Source: Chryseobacterium indologenes
GTDB taxonomy: Bacteria; Bacteroidota; Bacteroidia; Flavobacteriales; Weeksellaceae
Length of the DNA: 64,000 bases
Reading direction: 5' to 3'
Assembly: GCA_001013295.1 (NCBI GenBank)
Contig: LAZY01000078.1
Location: 62,001-126,000, forward strand
The notes under the pieces were generated by a model that saw nothing but the letters and a program-made list of their open reading frames with translations, made no database searches and was not told the DNA's origin. This document shows, piece after piece, positions 26,655 to 36,300 of this stretch. A program made the translations under genes and the position numbers. Each line of letters starts with the position of its first letter. Within the stretch, counting starts at the first letter, position 1.

Positions 26655-26978
26655 ATGGAAAAATTCACAATCAATTACCATGCAATTTATGCGGATATTC
26701 TGGAAGATAAATTTCCTGAAAAAAAAGAAGAATGCAGAATTTTACTGGAAAAGCAAAATTTATCCGCCATTGACATCATTGCGCTAAACAAAAGAATCTT
26801 CGGAATTCCCGACAAAAAAGCAGAATCTGAAAACCAGAGACATCGGTCCTATAAAAATTCCGACATTATTGAAATTTTGGATTATCAGAAACAGCAACAA
26901 TTTAACAACTCTCAATTGGCTGTTCATTTTAAATTGAGTCGGAACACGGTCGCAAAATGGAGGAAAAAATTTTTATAA
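26655..26978 (+). CDS. Small HTH protein, transposase-like (partner 2)
   Basis: A 107-residue protein. The N-terminal half (INYHAIYADILEDKFPEKKE, then LSAIDIIALNKRIFG) is helical. The C-terminal half is a helix-turn-helix (NNSQLAVHFKLSRNTVAKWRK) close to the end of the protein. It lies 222 bp after its partner at 26004 on the same strand, and no transposase catalytic domain follows. Automatic annotation often calls such proteins transposase, which I think is too strong. The pair's function is not known to me. Confidence 0.7.
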   Translation: MEKFTINYHAIYADILEDKFPEKKEECRILLEKQNLSAIDIIALNKRIFGIPDKKAESENQRHRSYKNSDIIEILDYQKQQQFNNSQLAVHFKLSRNTVAKWRKKFL

Positions 26979-27825
26979 TAACAAAGTGAAGCTTTTAATC
27001 CTTTTTTAGCTAATTTAAAATCAAAATTTAATAAATATTGATTTTATAGAACATGTTTAAGTAAATTTCCCTTTTAATCTTATAAAAACGACAAGTAAAT
27101 TGGGTGTGTTCATTTGTAATAATAAAATATTTTATATAATAAAACCAAACAGGATAATATTAGCTCCATTAAAAGACTACAAACAAACGGATTTCTCCCT
27201 AAAAAAAACTGCAATTATTCCGTTTCCTTTTGTTTTTTTGAAAAATATTTAGACGTGCCAGAAGGACATAATAATTCGGAAATATAATTGGAAAATTAAG
27301 TATCTGATGTATTCGGAGAACTGCAAAATATGAAGACTGTTCTTATCCTTTCTGATAATTAGAATAGATCATTTCCTTTAAACTTCCTCCAAAGTCGGGA
27401 AACATTTGAAAGCAAGGGGATTATAGAATGAAAAAACAGACATCGAAGAGTAAAATCTTCAAATGTCGGTCTTTTGACCAAGACGAGCGTATCTTCAAAC
27501 AGTTTTATCGATGATTTGATTCGTTTGAGTCAGGTTAAATAAGATTTACACGCTTCATTTATATCAACAATTTCTTTTCGTTTATGATTATGTAATTTAA
27601 TAAAAATTAATAACAATCAGCCTTGGAATAATAAATCTTTAGTTGGCTTTGCTTGTCTTTTATCCTTGGATGAAGATTTAACCAATAAACAATAGGTTAT
27701 TAGTCAATAATTATAATGAGAATATAATTTGTTACATTCAATTATATTCCTGCCTACTTTAATATCTAATTATACAAAAAGTGGTTAGTATTAGCTGTTC
27801 ACTTCTACTGTATTTACTGATCTAT
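26979..27825. other. Gene-free stretch of about 850 bp
   Basis: No supported gene. Two small hairpins stand near 27440-27485 (GACATCGAAGA against TCTTCAAATGTC, then GGTC-TTTT-GACC). All reading frames there stop within about 30 codons. Several stretches look like decayed coding sequence, but none gives a recognisable protein. It may be a deletion scar or old mobile DNA beside the HTH pair. Confidence 0.45.
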
Positions 27826-29121
27826 TTAGATCGTAAAAAACATAGCAACTGATGCTGTAGCCATAAAGAAAAAAGTTGCCCACAATAAACCTTTTGAAAG
27901 CCATCTGCTTTTGAATTCTCCCATAATATGTTCACTGGCAGATATTCTGATGATAAGAAACAAGAGGGGAACTGCAGCTACACCATTGAGAACTGCGGTA
28001 TAAACAAGGGCTTTCACGGGGTTAATTCCAATAAAATTCATGCAAAGTCCAATAAGAGTGGAAATAATAATAATCATATAAAAGCCTTTAGCTTTTGTAA
28101 ATTTCAGATCTAAGCTTGCATTCCAATTAAGAGCTTCGGAAACTGCATAAGATGCAGAACCCGAAAGTACTGGGACAGCAAGCAGTCCCAGACCTATAAT
28201 GCCAACAGCAAATATGACTTTTGATATCAATCCTGAATTGGGAAACGATTGTACTAAAGGTTCTAAAGCTTTTGCTGCATCAGCTGCAGTATTAATATCC
28301 GTTATATGAGCGCTATGCAAAACAGTTCCTCCAACTAATATAATGCACCATGTTGTAAATTCAGAGATAACCATTCCTATATTATTATCCTTTCTCATTG
28401 CATGAATATGACGCCATCCAATTTTGGGTTTTCCATCTTGAATAAGCCCCCTTTTATTTTCTTCTTCCACTTCCTGGGATGCCTGCCAAAAAAACATATA
28501 GGGTGTAATAGTTGTTCCAAAAACTCCGGTGATAATGAACAGAAAATTGAAAGAAAATTCGAAATGAGGAACAATAGATGCTTTTAGTATTTCTTTCCAT
28601 GGTTGATCTATAATAAAAGCTGTAAGGGGGTAAGCAAGAAGAGATAAAGCCAACCATTTAAGAACTTTTGAATATACCCGATAGCTTGTAAAAATCTCTA
28701 ATGTAAGTATACTAATAGTAAAAAACAACATTAGTATAACAATATCAGCAGGAATAATTAATTGTGCGGCAGCTGCCATGGCTCCAATATCCGCTCCAAT
28801 ATTGATCGTATTGGCAATGACAACCAATCCTACAGAACTATAAAGTATCTTTTTACTGTAATGTTCTTTGATAACACCTGTAAGTCCTTTACCGGTAACC
28901 ATTCCTATTCTTGCACAGGCTTCCTGCACGGCAGTCATAAATGGAAGCATATAGAGGGCTGTCCATAATTGACCATAGCCAAACTGAGCTCCTGTCTGAG
29001 AATAGGTAGCAATGCCTGAAGGATCGTCATCTGCAGCTCCCGTTGTCAGTCCTGGACCTAAAAGACCAAAGAATTTTTTGATTTTTTTTGTTTGGTTTTC
29101 AACCTGATGTTTGACAGACAT
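27826..29121 (-). CDS. Nramp-like transporter with atypical metal-site motifs
   Basis: The 431-residue inner-membrane protein has about eleven hydrophobic segments and the Nramp (LeuT-fold) framework. In the first helix the usual Asp-Pro-Gly-Asn reads Asp33-Pro-Ser-Gly36 (GAADDDPSGIATYSQTGAQF). In the sixth helix the usual Met-Pro-His reads Thr-Pro-Tyr (GTTITPYMFFWQASQE). In true Nramp proteins the Met selects Mn and Fe over Mg and Ca, so this branch should have a different substrate; Nramp-related Mg and Al transporters also lack the Met. It is expressed alone; no metal-responsive site was seen upstream. Confidence 0.85.
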   Translation of the reverse strand: MSVKHQVENQTKKIKKFFGLLGPGLTTGAADDDPSGIATYSQTGAQFGYGQLWTALYMLPFMTAVQEACARIGMVTGKGLTGVIKEHYSKKILYSSVGLVVIANTINIGADIGAMAAAAQLIIPADIVILMLFFTISILTLEIFTSYRVYSKVLKWLALSLLAYPLTAFIIDQPWKEILKASIVPHFEFSFNFLFIITGVFGTTITPYMFFWQASQEVEEENKRGLIQDGKPKIGWRHIHAMRKDNNIGMVISEFTTWCIILVGGTVLHSAHITDINTAADAAKALEPLVQSFPNSGLISKVIFAVGIIGLGLLAVPVLSGSASYAVSEALNWNASLDLKFTKAKGFYMIIIISTLIGLCMNFIGINPVKALVYTAVLNGVAAVPLLFLIIRISASEHIMGEFKSRWLSKGLLWATFFFMATASVAMFFTI

Positions 29122-29199
29122 TGTTAATTGTTTTTGAACACAATATACTATTAATTGATTATATTTTCGAACCCGCTAAAATAAATAGTTTTGATCATT

Positions 29200-29233
29200 A
29201 AAAAGACCTTCCAGATAGCGGGAAAGCCTTTTT
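29200..29233 (-). terminator. Hairpin terminator of the alpha/beta hydrolase operon
   Basis: AAAAAGACCTTCC pairs with GGGAAAGCCTTTTT on the other side of a short loop, with a mismatch. On the minus strand the hairpin ends in a T-run. It stands 48 bp past the stop of the lipoprotein hydrolase and before the Nramp gene. Confidence 0.6.
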
Positions 29234-29280
29234 AATTATTATTTTAATTGTGTTTTATTCAACGAAAGCTGTTTTTCATA

Positions 29281-30360
29281 TTAATTACAGTAAGAAATTC
29301 TAGGGTTCGTACTGCTTCCGCATGGAAACTGATATTTGATTTGCAAATATTTAGGAGTAGGATTATCTGTAACTTCCAGTGGAGCCATCGATTGCCCGTT
29401 ATAAGAAGGCATGGTAACCTGAGCCGCGGAACCATTACCTAAAGCCACATTTTTGGCACTGGCATTACCGTTAAAGCTGTAATCCATCATAGCATCCAAA
29501 AGACGGTACACGCCATAATAATCCAATGCATCAAAGGCTTTTCGGGAACTTGGCATTGCGTGATCTGTTGCATAATTGTATCCATTAATGGTAGATGATT
29601 TGAAGTAAATAAAATCTTTTTCAGTATTAGAAATATTAATGTTTTTAAAAATATCAATTGCCATTCTGTGATCGTTGACATCGTCTTCGTCATAGACCTG
29701 GGTGATCATTTTGGTATTGGCAGGAAAACTCTGTAATTGCTGTTGGGTAGTTAATGAACTGTTCCAATTAAAAGAATACCAAGGAGCCATAGTGAAAAGA
29801 AAACGTCCGTTTTGTCCCCAACCTTTTTCTGTAAACGCTTTATAGGCAAGATCAATAGTTGCCCCACCGCCGAAAGAATGCCCCATAAATCCTACTTTCT
29901 GAGTATCAATAATATTAGGATAATCTGTGGCAGCTTTTACGAAGCCTTCCCATAGGGTTTGGTAACGGTGATCAACACTTATATCAACGGTACGGTAAGG
30001 TACAAACACTACAACATAACCTTTTTTGGCAATAAAGTTATACAGGTCTATATTGTATTCTTTGTCCTCGCCACCAAATGGATGGGAAAAGAATATGGTA
30101 GGTCTGGGAGAAGTAGTTCCTTTAGGATAGAAAATAGAAACCTGTGTTCCTGCATATTGTGGATTATTAAAATTAATTTCAGCCACTTCATAGTTGCCAT
30201 CTGCACCATATCCTGATGCTGGTTTCTGAATAGGTCCCTGAAAGCCGTTGCCAAGCTTTGGCTGAATAGGAGTCGCTTCGTCAGTGTCATTAGTGCTTTG
30301 AGAGCATGCAGAAATGGTAATAAACAAAATCATCAGCCATGGATAAAATAGTTTTTTCAT
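29281..30360 (-). CDS. Lipoprotein alpha/beta hydrolase, dienelactone-hydrolase-like
   Basis: A 359-residue lipoprotein (lipobox ISAC, Cys19). The alpha/beta-hydrolase core shows the oxyanion region IFFSHPFGGEDKEY, the nucleophile elbow GHSFGGG (Ser162) and a late His in YATDHAMPSSRKAF; the acid is likely in VYDEDDVNDHRM. It resembles chlorophyllase/PAF-acetylhydrolase-type and polyester-hydrolase-like secreted esterases. The C-terminus has two Cys (PCGSSTNPRISYCN) that could form a disulfide. Its ATG overlaps the stop of the upstream helical protein by four bases, and the LytS/LytTR pair lies further upstream, so it may belong to that regulon. The substrate is unknown. Confidence 0.8.
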   Translation of the reverse strand: MKKLFYPWLMILFITISACSQSTNDTDEATPIQPKLGNGFQGPIQKPASGYGADGNYEVAEINFNNPQYAGTQVSIFYPKGTTSPRPTIFFSHPFGGEDKEYNIDLYNFIAKKGYVVVFVPYRTVDISVDHRYQTLWEGFVKAATDYPNIIDTQKVGFMGHSFGGGATIDLAYKAFTEKGWGQNGRFLFTMAPWYSFNWNSSLTTQQQLQSFPANTKMITQVYDEDDVNDHRMAIDIFKNINISNTEKDFIYFKSSTINGYNYATDHAMPSSRKAFDALDYYGVYRLLDAMMDYSFNGNASAKNVALGNGSAAQVTMPSYNGQSMAPLEVTDNPTPKYLQIKYQFPCGSSTNPRISYCN

Positions 30361-30743
30361 CTTCTTTTTTCTTTTAATGTTTGAATTATCTGATCTTTGA
30401 TTTCCTGATACTTTTTATATTGTGCTGCATCCAGAATTTGGCTCAGGGCATTGGATTTTTCTTTCTGTAAAGCTTTCAGTTTTTTGAATTTAGAGAGTTT
30501 ACCTTCGCCACTCTGAATAATAGGTTCATTCTTTTGGGCATACTGAAGGTTAAGAGCAGAAACCTGCTGAATTTGTGACGTATTCAAAGCCAGTTTAGTG
30601 GTCATCCATTCCGTCTGCATCTTTGCACGCTGTTCCGGAGTACTGTCCTTTAATTTTTTTGCCTGTGCCAATACATTTGTAAATGTCATACATAGAAATG
30701 CCATTACAAAAAGCGGCCATTGTTTTTTTTGTTTTAAAAGCAT
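30357..30743 (-). CDS. Small exported helical protein
   Basis: A 128-residue protein with a signal peptide (start MLLKQKKQWPLFVMAF, cleavage near NVLAQA). I use ATG 30743; a longer frame from 30788 only adds residues before this signal. The mature part is almost all helix: LALNTSQIQQVSALNLQYAQ and LSQILDAAQYKKYQEIKDQI. The pattern is like Spy/LTXXQ-type periplasmic proteins, which bind unfolded proteins or sense envelope stress. The gene is coupled to the lipoprotein hydrolase by a four-base overlap and stands 98 bp after the LytTR regulator gene. Confidence 0.7.
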   Translation of the reverse strand: MLLKQKKQWPLFVMAFLCMTFTNVLAQAKKLKDSTPEQRAKMQTEWMTTKLALNTSQIQQVSALNLQYAQKNEPIIQSGEGKLSKFKKLKALQKEKSNALSQILDAAQYKKYQEIKDQIIQTLKEKRR

Positions 30744-30841
30744 CTTGGAAAATTTTAATTTTAATGAAACAAATGTAACAATACCCAATATTTACTTTAA
30801 TATAAAAAAAGGTGAACCTGCTAAATCCAGGGGTGAAATTA

Positions 30842-31621
30842 TCACTGATCCAGCCACTTTCTAAAATCCATGGCTTTTGCCTTACTTACGATTATCTGTT
30901 CCTGAGGTAAAGGATGTACTTTCACAAGCAGTCTTCCGTTAAAAAAATATTCTACGGCGTCTATAGCAGTTTTATTGATAATGAATTGGCGGTTTGCTCT
31001 GAAAAAAAGAGAAGGATTAAGTTCACGTTCCAGCTGTTCTAATGTAAATTCCACAACATATTGCCTGCTATCAGCCAGATATGCATACACTATTTCGTTG
31101 GCTGTGTAAAACCAATTGATTTTAGCTGCTTCCACGGGGATAAGTCTTCCGCAATAATGGATCAGGAATGATTTTTTATATTGTTTTGTGGTATACTGAA
31201 GCTCGTGAACCACAGACTTTGTTTTAGACAGTTCGTTATTTGCATCGGAAGCAATAAGAGTATTATATTTAATTAAAGTCCGTAGTATTTCTTCCCTGTC
31301 AAAAGGTTTTAAAACATAATCAATACCATTGTTCCGAAAAGCCTCGATAGCATAATTATTATAGGCGGTTACAAAAATGACAGGTTTTAATATTTTCGTT
31401 CTGCTGAAAATTTCAAATGATAACCCATCCGAGAGCCTTATGTCTGAAAATATCAAATCATAAATATTATCTTTCGTTTCAAACCAGTCTACTGCTTGAT
31501 CAATGCTTTGTAATGTTGTAATAACCTCAATCCCGGGATCGATCTCTTGTAGGATATATTCCAGATTTCTTGCAGTAGCAGCTTCATCTTCAATAATTAC
31601 AATATGTAAATTCTGTGTCAT
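30842..31621 (-). CDS. LytTR-family response regulator
   Basis: The 259-residue protein has a receiver domain at 5-125 with the acidic pair Glu11-Asp12, phospho-acceptor Asp60 (IFSDIRLSDG) and Lys in YVLKPFDREEIL. A LytTR DNA-binding domain occupies about 150-255 (INWFYTANEIVYAYLADSRQ and LFFRANRQFIINKTAI). It is encoded directly after the LytS-like kinase with a four-base overlap, so the two form a two-component system. LytTR proteins bind imperfect direct repeats; the likely targets are the exported genes immediately downstream. Confidence 0.88.
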   Translation of the reverse strand: MTQNLHIVIIEDEAATARNLEYILQEIDPGIEVITTLQSIDQAVDWFETKDNIYDLIFSDIRLSDGLSFEIFSRTKILKPVIFVTAYNNYAIEAFRNNGIDYVLKPFDREEILRTLIKYNTLIASDANNELSKTKSVVHELQYTTKQYKKSFLIHYCGRLIPVEAAKINWFYTANEIVYAYLADSRQYVVEFTLEQLERELNPSLFFRANRQFIINKTAIDAVEYFFNGRLLVKVHPLPQEQIIVSKAKAMDFRKWLDQ

Positions 31622-32637
31622 AATAAAGGAAGTTTTACTGTGAAATATTGCTCCGATTGAAGAATTTCTATTTCCTTATGAAACTGTAGTTTATATCTTT
31701 CATTAAGATTGACAAGTCCAAGTCCGGCTCCTTCTGCCTCAATAATAGTAGGTTGAAGATTGTTTCGGATGATAAGCCATTTATCTTCGTCATAAATTTC
31801 TACGATTAAAGGCGATGAAACTGTAGCCTTGTTATGTTTAACAGCATTTTCCACCAGAGGTTGCAGTGATAAATGAAGAAGTTCTTTACCTAAAATGTTT
31901 TCGCTAAGATTAATTTGAATCTCAAAGGTATTTTCCAACCGCATTTTTACAAGTTGAATATAAGAATTCAAGTAATCAAGCTCTTTCTCAAGAGTTACCA
32001 GATCATTTCCTGAACGGAGCAGAGTATATCTGAATATTTTGGAAAGATGTTGAATATAGTTTTGGGCTAAAGAGGAATTTTCCCTTACAATGGCAGAAAG
32101 ACTGCTCAGCGTATTGAACAGAAAATGCGGGTTTAATTGTTCCTGAAGCAACTGCAGTTGCCCTGTAAGATAAGCAGAATTGAGCTGCTGGTTGATAAGA
32201 TCTTTATTTCTGCTTTCACGCATCAGAAGAATAAGACGGATCACTACGGCAGTCATGATACTGCTGAGCAAAAACCGGACAAAATATCCTCTTATTCTGC
32301 CTCCGGGAAACTGGAGAACTCCAAACCACACAGAATGGATCAGGCTTCCCAATATAATGGCAGTTACAACCACTACAATATTGAATATGTAAAGTTTCCA
32401 ATATTCTTTGTTTTCTCTAAACTCACTAAAAAATTTACCATCAGAAAGATTAAGATAAAACAAGACGAGACAGAATATCAAATTGTAGATAAATTGAAAA
32501 CCATACTCCCAAATATTGAACTGCCAGTAACGGGCAATAATCCCATCACTATTAAGAGCCATCAGTTTTGCTGAATTGACGACCAGTGTAATCAGCAGGG
32601 CACTATACAGGTATATTTTTCTTTCGTTCTTAATCAT
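31618..32637 (-). CDS. LytS-like sensor histidine kinase
   Basis: A 339-residue membrane kinase with four N-terminal hydrophobic segments (about 10-135), a coiled linker, a His_kinase dimerisation domain with the phospho-acceptor in NPHFLFNTLSSL (His171), and a compact ATPase domain with N-box LQPLVENAVKHN and G-box GAGLGLVNLNERY. It lacks a periplasmic sensor domain, so it senses within or near the membrane. Its stop overlaps the start of the LytTR regulator by four bases. The signal is unknown. Confidence 0.88.
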   Translation of the reverse strand: MIKNERKIYLYSALLITLVVNSAKLMALNSDGIIARYWQFNIWEYGFQFIYNLIFCLVLFYLNLSDGKFFSEFRENKEYWKLYIFNIVVVVTAIILGSLIHSVWFGVLQFPGGRIRGYFVRFLLSSIMTAVVIRLILLMRESRNKDLINQQLNSAYLTGQLQLLQEQLNPHFLFNTLSSLSAIVRENSSLAQNYIQHLSKIFRYTLLRSGNDLVTLEKELDYLNSYIQLVKMRLENTFEIQINLSENILGKELLHLSLQPLVENAVKHNKATVSSPLIVEIYDEDKWLIIRNNLQPTIIEAEGAGLGLVNLNERYKLQFHKEIEILQSEQYFTVKLPLL

Positions 32638-32842
32638 TTTTACAAAGAAAGTAAAATATTGAAACTAATAATACAATAAACAGGTGAAACTGTAAAATTG
32701 GGTGGCGAAAGAATGAGTTCTTAGAATTATGAAACAGATCATCAGAGACTGTGGCAATTAGCTGATCAGAAAGGGTATAACATAAGAAAATATAATAGTA
32801 ATAATTTGGCTTATTTAAAATCATTCTTAATGAATTATTTCA

Positions 32843-32850
32843 TAATTTTG
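32843..32850 (+). promoter_or_regulatory. -7 element TAATTTTG directly before a GTG start
   Basis: TAATTTTG matches TAnnTTTG and ends five bases before the GTG at 32856. Transcription from it would begin at or within a base or two of the start codon, giving a leaderless or near-leaderless message. The paralogous gene at 42007 has the same element at almost the same distance. Confidence 0.5.
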
Positions 32851-32855
32851 ATACA

Positions 32856-33242
32856 GTGAAAAAGCTGATTTCCATATTGTTGCTATCATTGTATTTGGTT
32901 TCTACAACCGAACTATACCAGCTTTTAAAAATGCCGTTACTCATTGAGCATTATATTCAGCATAAGGACCTGAATCCGGAAATGTCACTTACTGCCTTTC
33001 TGAAAACCCATTACGATCATCCTGTGAAAGACAGTGACCATGATCAGGACCAGAAATTGCCTTTTGTATCACATGCAAGCCTCTTGTCTGTGGTTTTCAC
33101 TATTAACCCTTCCTTAGATTTTCATTGCATAGAGAAGGCATGTACTCATATCGAAATCAAGAAGACTTTTTACAAAAGCGCGCTTTACAATAAGGAAATT
33201 CTTAATTCTATCTGGGAGCCTCCAAAATTTCATCAATCTTAA
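32856..33242 (+). CDS. Small exported protein paired with metal-efflux genes (copy A)
   Basis: A 128-residue protein. The GTG start is supported by the signal-like segment that follows at once (MKKLISILLLSLYLVSTTEL) and by the lack of any other start before residue 26. The conserved core is LTAFLKTHYDHPVKDSDHDQ followed by DQKLPF, rich in His and Asp and a possible metal-binding stretch. A near twin lies at 42007-42396 with over half its residues identical. The gene precedes a CzcA-type RND pump by 139 bp. I recall small proteins of this type upstream of heavy-metal efflux genes in Bacteroidota. A periplasmic metal-sensing or metal-handling role is inference. Confidence 0.7.
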   Translation: MKKLISILLLSLYLVSTTELYQLLKMPLLIEHYIQHKDLNPEMSLTAFLKTHYDHPVKDSDHDQDQKLPFVSHASLLSVVFTINPSLDFHCIEKACTHIEIKKTFYKSALYNKEILNSIWEPPKFHQS

Positions 33243-33381
33243 TCTAATTTTCTCAATCATTCTCTGATTGAGGGTATTCTGCTTTGCCATAAAATATCTG
33301 CAAAAGATGCAGATGTATTCATCGTGTGCTTCAGAATATCTAGAACTTATATCGATAATTAAGATTAATAATCAATCATTT

Positions 33382-36300
33382 ATGCTTACAAAAATCATTG
33401 AGTTTTCTGTAAAGAATAAACTCATTATTGCATTGTTGGTATTAGGGCTTATGGGAATTGGTTCCTATCAGGTCACTAAATTACCGATAGATGCAGTACC
33501 CGACATTACCAATAATCAGGTACAGGTCATTACCATTGCGCCTTCTTTTGGAGCAACGGATATAGAGCGACTTGTTACTTTTCCAATAGAACAGGCCAAT
33601 AATAATATTTCAGGATTAAAAGAGATCCGCAGTTTTTCCAGATTCGGGCTATCTCTTGTTACCATTGTCTTTGAAGATAATGTCGATATTTATTGGGCTA
33701 GGCAGCAGGTTGCCGAAAGACTGCAGCAGGTACAGGCTGTCATTCCACAAGGAATAGGAAATCCTCAACTAGGACCTATTTCTACGGGGCTGGGTGAAAT
33801 ATTTCAATATGTAGTAAGACCTGAAAAAGGATATGAAAAAAAATACAATATCACGGAACTTCGTACCATTCAGGATTGGATTGTAAGGAGGCAGCTTTTA
33901 GGTGTAAAAGGGGTTGCTGAAGTCAGCAGCTTTGGTGGAAAGTTAAAACAATATGAGATTGCAGTCAATCCGGATAGGTTGAATGCGTATGGAATCACCA
34001 TTAATGATGTTTTCGATGCCCTACAAGCTAATAATCAAAATACAGGAGGCGCCTATATTGAAAAAGGGCCTACCGTTTTATACATTAGAAGTGAAGGTTT
34101 GGTCGGAAACATTGAAGAAATTAACAATATCTCTATTGCTACAAAAACAAATGATGTCCCGCTGTTTATAAGAGATATTGCAGAAGTAAAGCCGGGTTTT
34201 GCTACCCGATACGGAGCCATGACCTTCAATGATGAAGGAGAAGTCTCAGGAGCGGTCGTTATGATGCTTAAAGGTGAAAACAGTAACCAGGTGATTAAAA
34301 ATGTAAAAGAGAAAATTGCCCAGGTTCAGAAAACACTTCCAAAAGGAGTCGTGATAGAACCTTTTCTGGACAGAACCAAAATGGTAAACAATGCCATCGG
34401 AACAGTAGAAAAAAACCTTACGGAAGGAGCATTGATCGTAGTTTTCGTACTGGTTTTATTTCTTGGAAATATAAGAGCTGGTTTGCTGGTTGCCTCTGTT
34501 ATTCCTTTGGCGATGCTTTTTGCAATATGCATGATGAACCTCTTTGGAGTCAGCGGAAATCTCATGAGTCTTGGAGCGTTGGATTTTGGGCTGATTATTG
34601 ATGGAGCCGTGATTATTGTGGAATCTGTTTTACATCAGTTCAGTCATAATTCAAAGTTTAAAAAGATTTTCTCTGTCGGAAAATCGGAAATGGATACTGT
34701 CGTTATTGAATCTGCAGGAAAAATGATGAACAGCGCCGTTTTCGGACAGATTATCATTCTGATTGTCTATCTCCCGATCCTTACCCTGCAGGGAATCGAA
34801 GGGAAAATGTTCAAGCCTATGGCGCAGACCGTAGCTTTTGCACTGCTTGGAGCATTTTTGCTTTCACTCACCTATATTCCGATGATGAGTGCGGTATTGT
34901 TGAGAAAAAGAAGTGACAAACCTACTTTATCAGACAGAATGATGAAAAAGGTGGAGAAAATATATCTTACAGTTTTACTTAAACTTCTCAGAGTACCCAA
35001 AATAGTTTTTGGGGTAGTGGCAATCTTGTTTATAACTGCTGTCTTCATTTTATCCAAAATGGGGGGTGAATTTATTCCTTCCCTTGAAGAAGGTGATTTT
35101 GCCGTAGATACAAGGGTTTTGCCCGGAAGTAATCTGACAACAACGATTGAAAGTACCCAGAAAGCAGCACACATTCTCAAATCCAGATTTCCCGAAGTGG
35201 AAAAGGTGGTTACAAAAATTGGAAGCGGGGAGGTTCCTACCGATCCGATGCCTATGGATGCATCCGATATGATGGTTATTTTAAAGGATAAAAAAGAATG
35301 GACCTCAGCGTCTACTTTTCCTGAGCTGGCCAATAAGATGGGTAAACAGCTGCAAGATGTACCGGGAATTACGGCCAGTTTTCAATATCCTGTTCAGATG
35401 CGTTTTAATGAATTAATGACCGGAGCAAGACAGGACGTTGTAATCAAGATTTTTGGAGAAGATCTGGATGTTCTTTCACAATATGCCCAGAAGCTTGGAA
35501 AAATTATAGAAACAGTGGAAGGAACCCAAAACCTTTACATAGAACCTGTTTCGGGAATGCCGCAGGTAATTATCGAATACAACCGTCCTCTGATTGCCCA
35601 GTATCATTTATCTGTTTCGGACATCAACCGGATAGTTAATACTGCATTTGCAGGGCAAAGTACCGGATTGGTTTTTGAAGGAGAAAAACGCTTTGATATG
35701 GTGGTACGCCTAGATACTAAAGACCGGAAAAATGTTACCGATATTAAGAACCTTTTGGTTCCTACACCTTTTGGAAATCAGATTCCGCTGTCTCAGCTTG
35801 CCAAAGTGGAAGTGAAAAACGGCCCCAACCAGATTCAGAGGGAAAATGCTCAACGAAGAATTGTAGTAGGCTTTAATATAAAAGACCGGGATGTTCAGAG
35901 CATTGTAGAAGAACTTCAGCAGAAGGTGGATCGGAAAATGGAACTTCCTACGGGATATTATATGACGTATGGAGGTTCGTTTGAAAATCTCAATAATGCC
36001 AAACAGCGCCTCATGATAGCAGTTCCCATTGCTCTGGCTCTTATTTTCGTCATGCTTTTCCTGGCCTTTAATTCTGTTAAAGAAAGCTTGCTGATTTACA
36101 CCGCGATTCCGCTTTCGATTATTGGTGGTGTATTTCTGATGGCGCTTAGAGGAATGCCTTTCAGCATCAGCGCAGGAGTAGGGTTTATTGCTCTTTTCGG
36201 AGTGGCAGTGCTAAATGGTATTGTGTTGATTTCAGAGTTTAACCGTCTTCACAAGAAAGGAATTAAAAATATTGTAAGAATCATCATAGATGGTGGAGAA

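Noticed and set aside
26004..26978. An active insertion sequence
   Set aside because: No DDE transposase, no terminal inverted repeats and no target duplication were found around the HTH pair.
27428..27514. Short frame MKKQTSKSKIFK... in the gap before the Nramp gene
   Set aside because: Only 28 codons, no promoter or relatives, and it lies over small hairpins.
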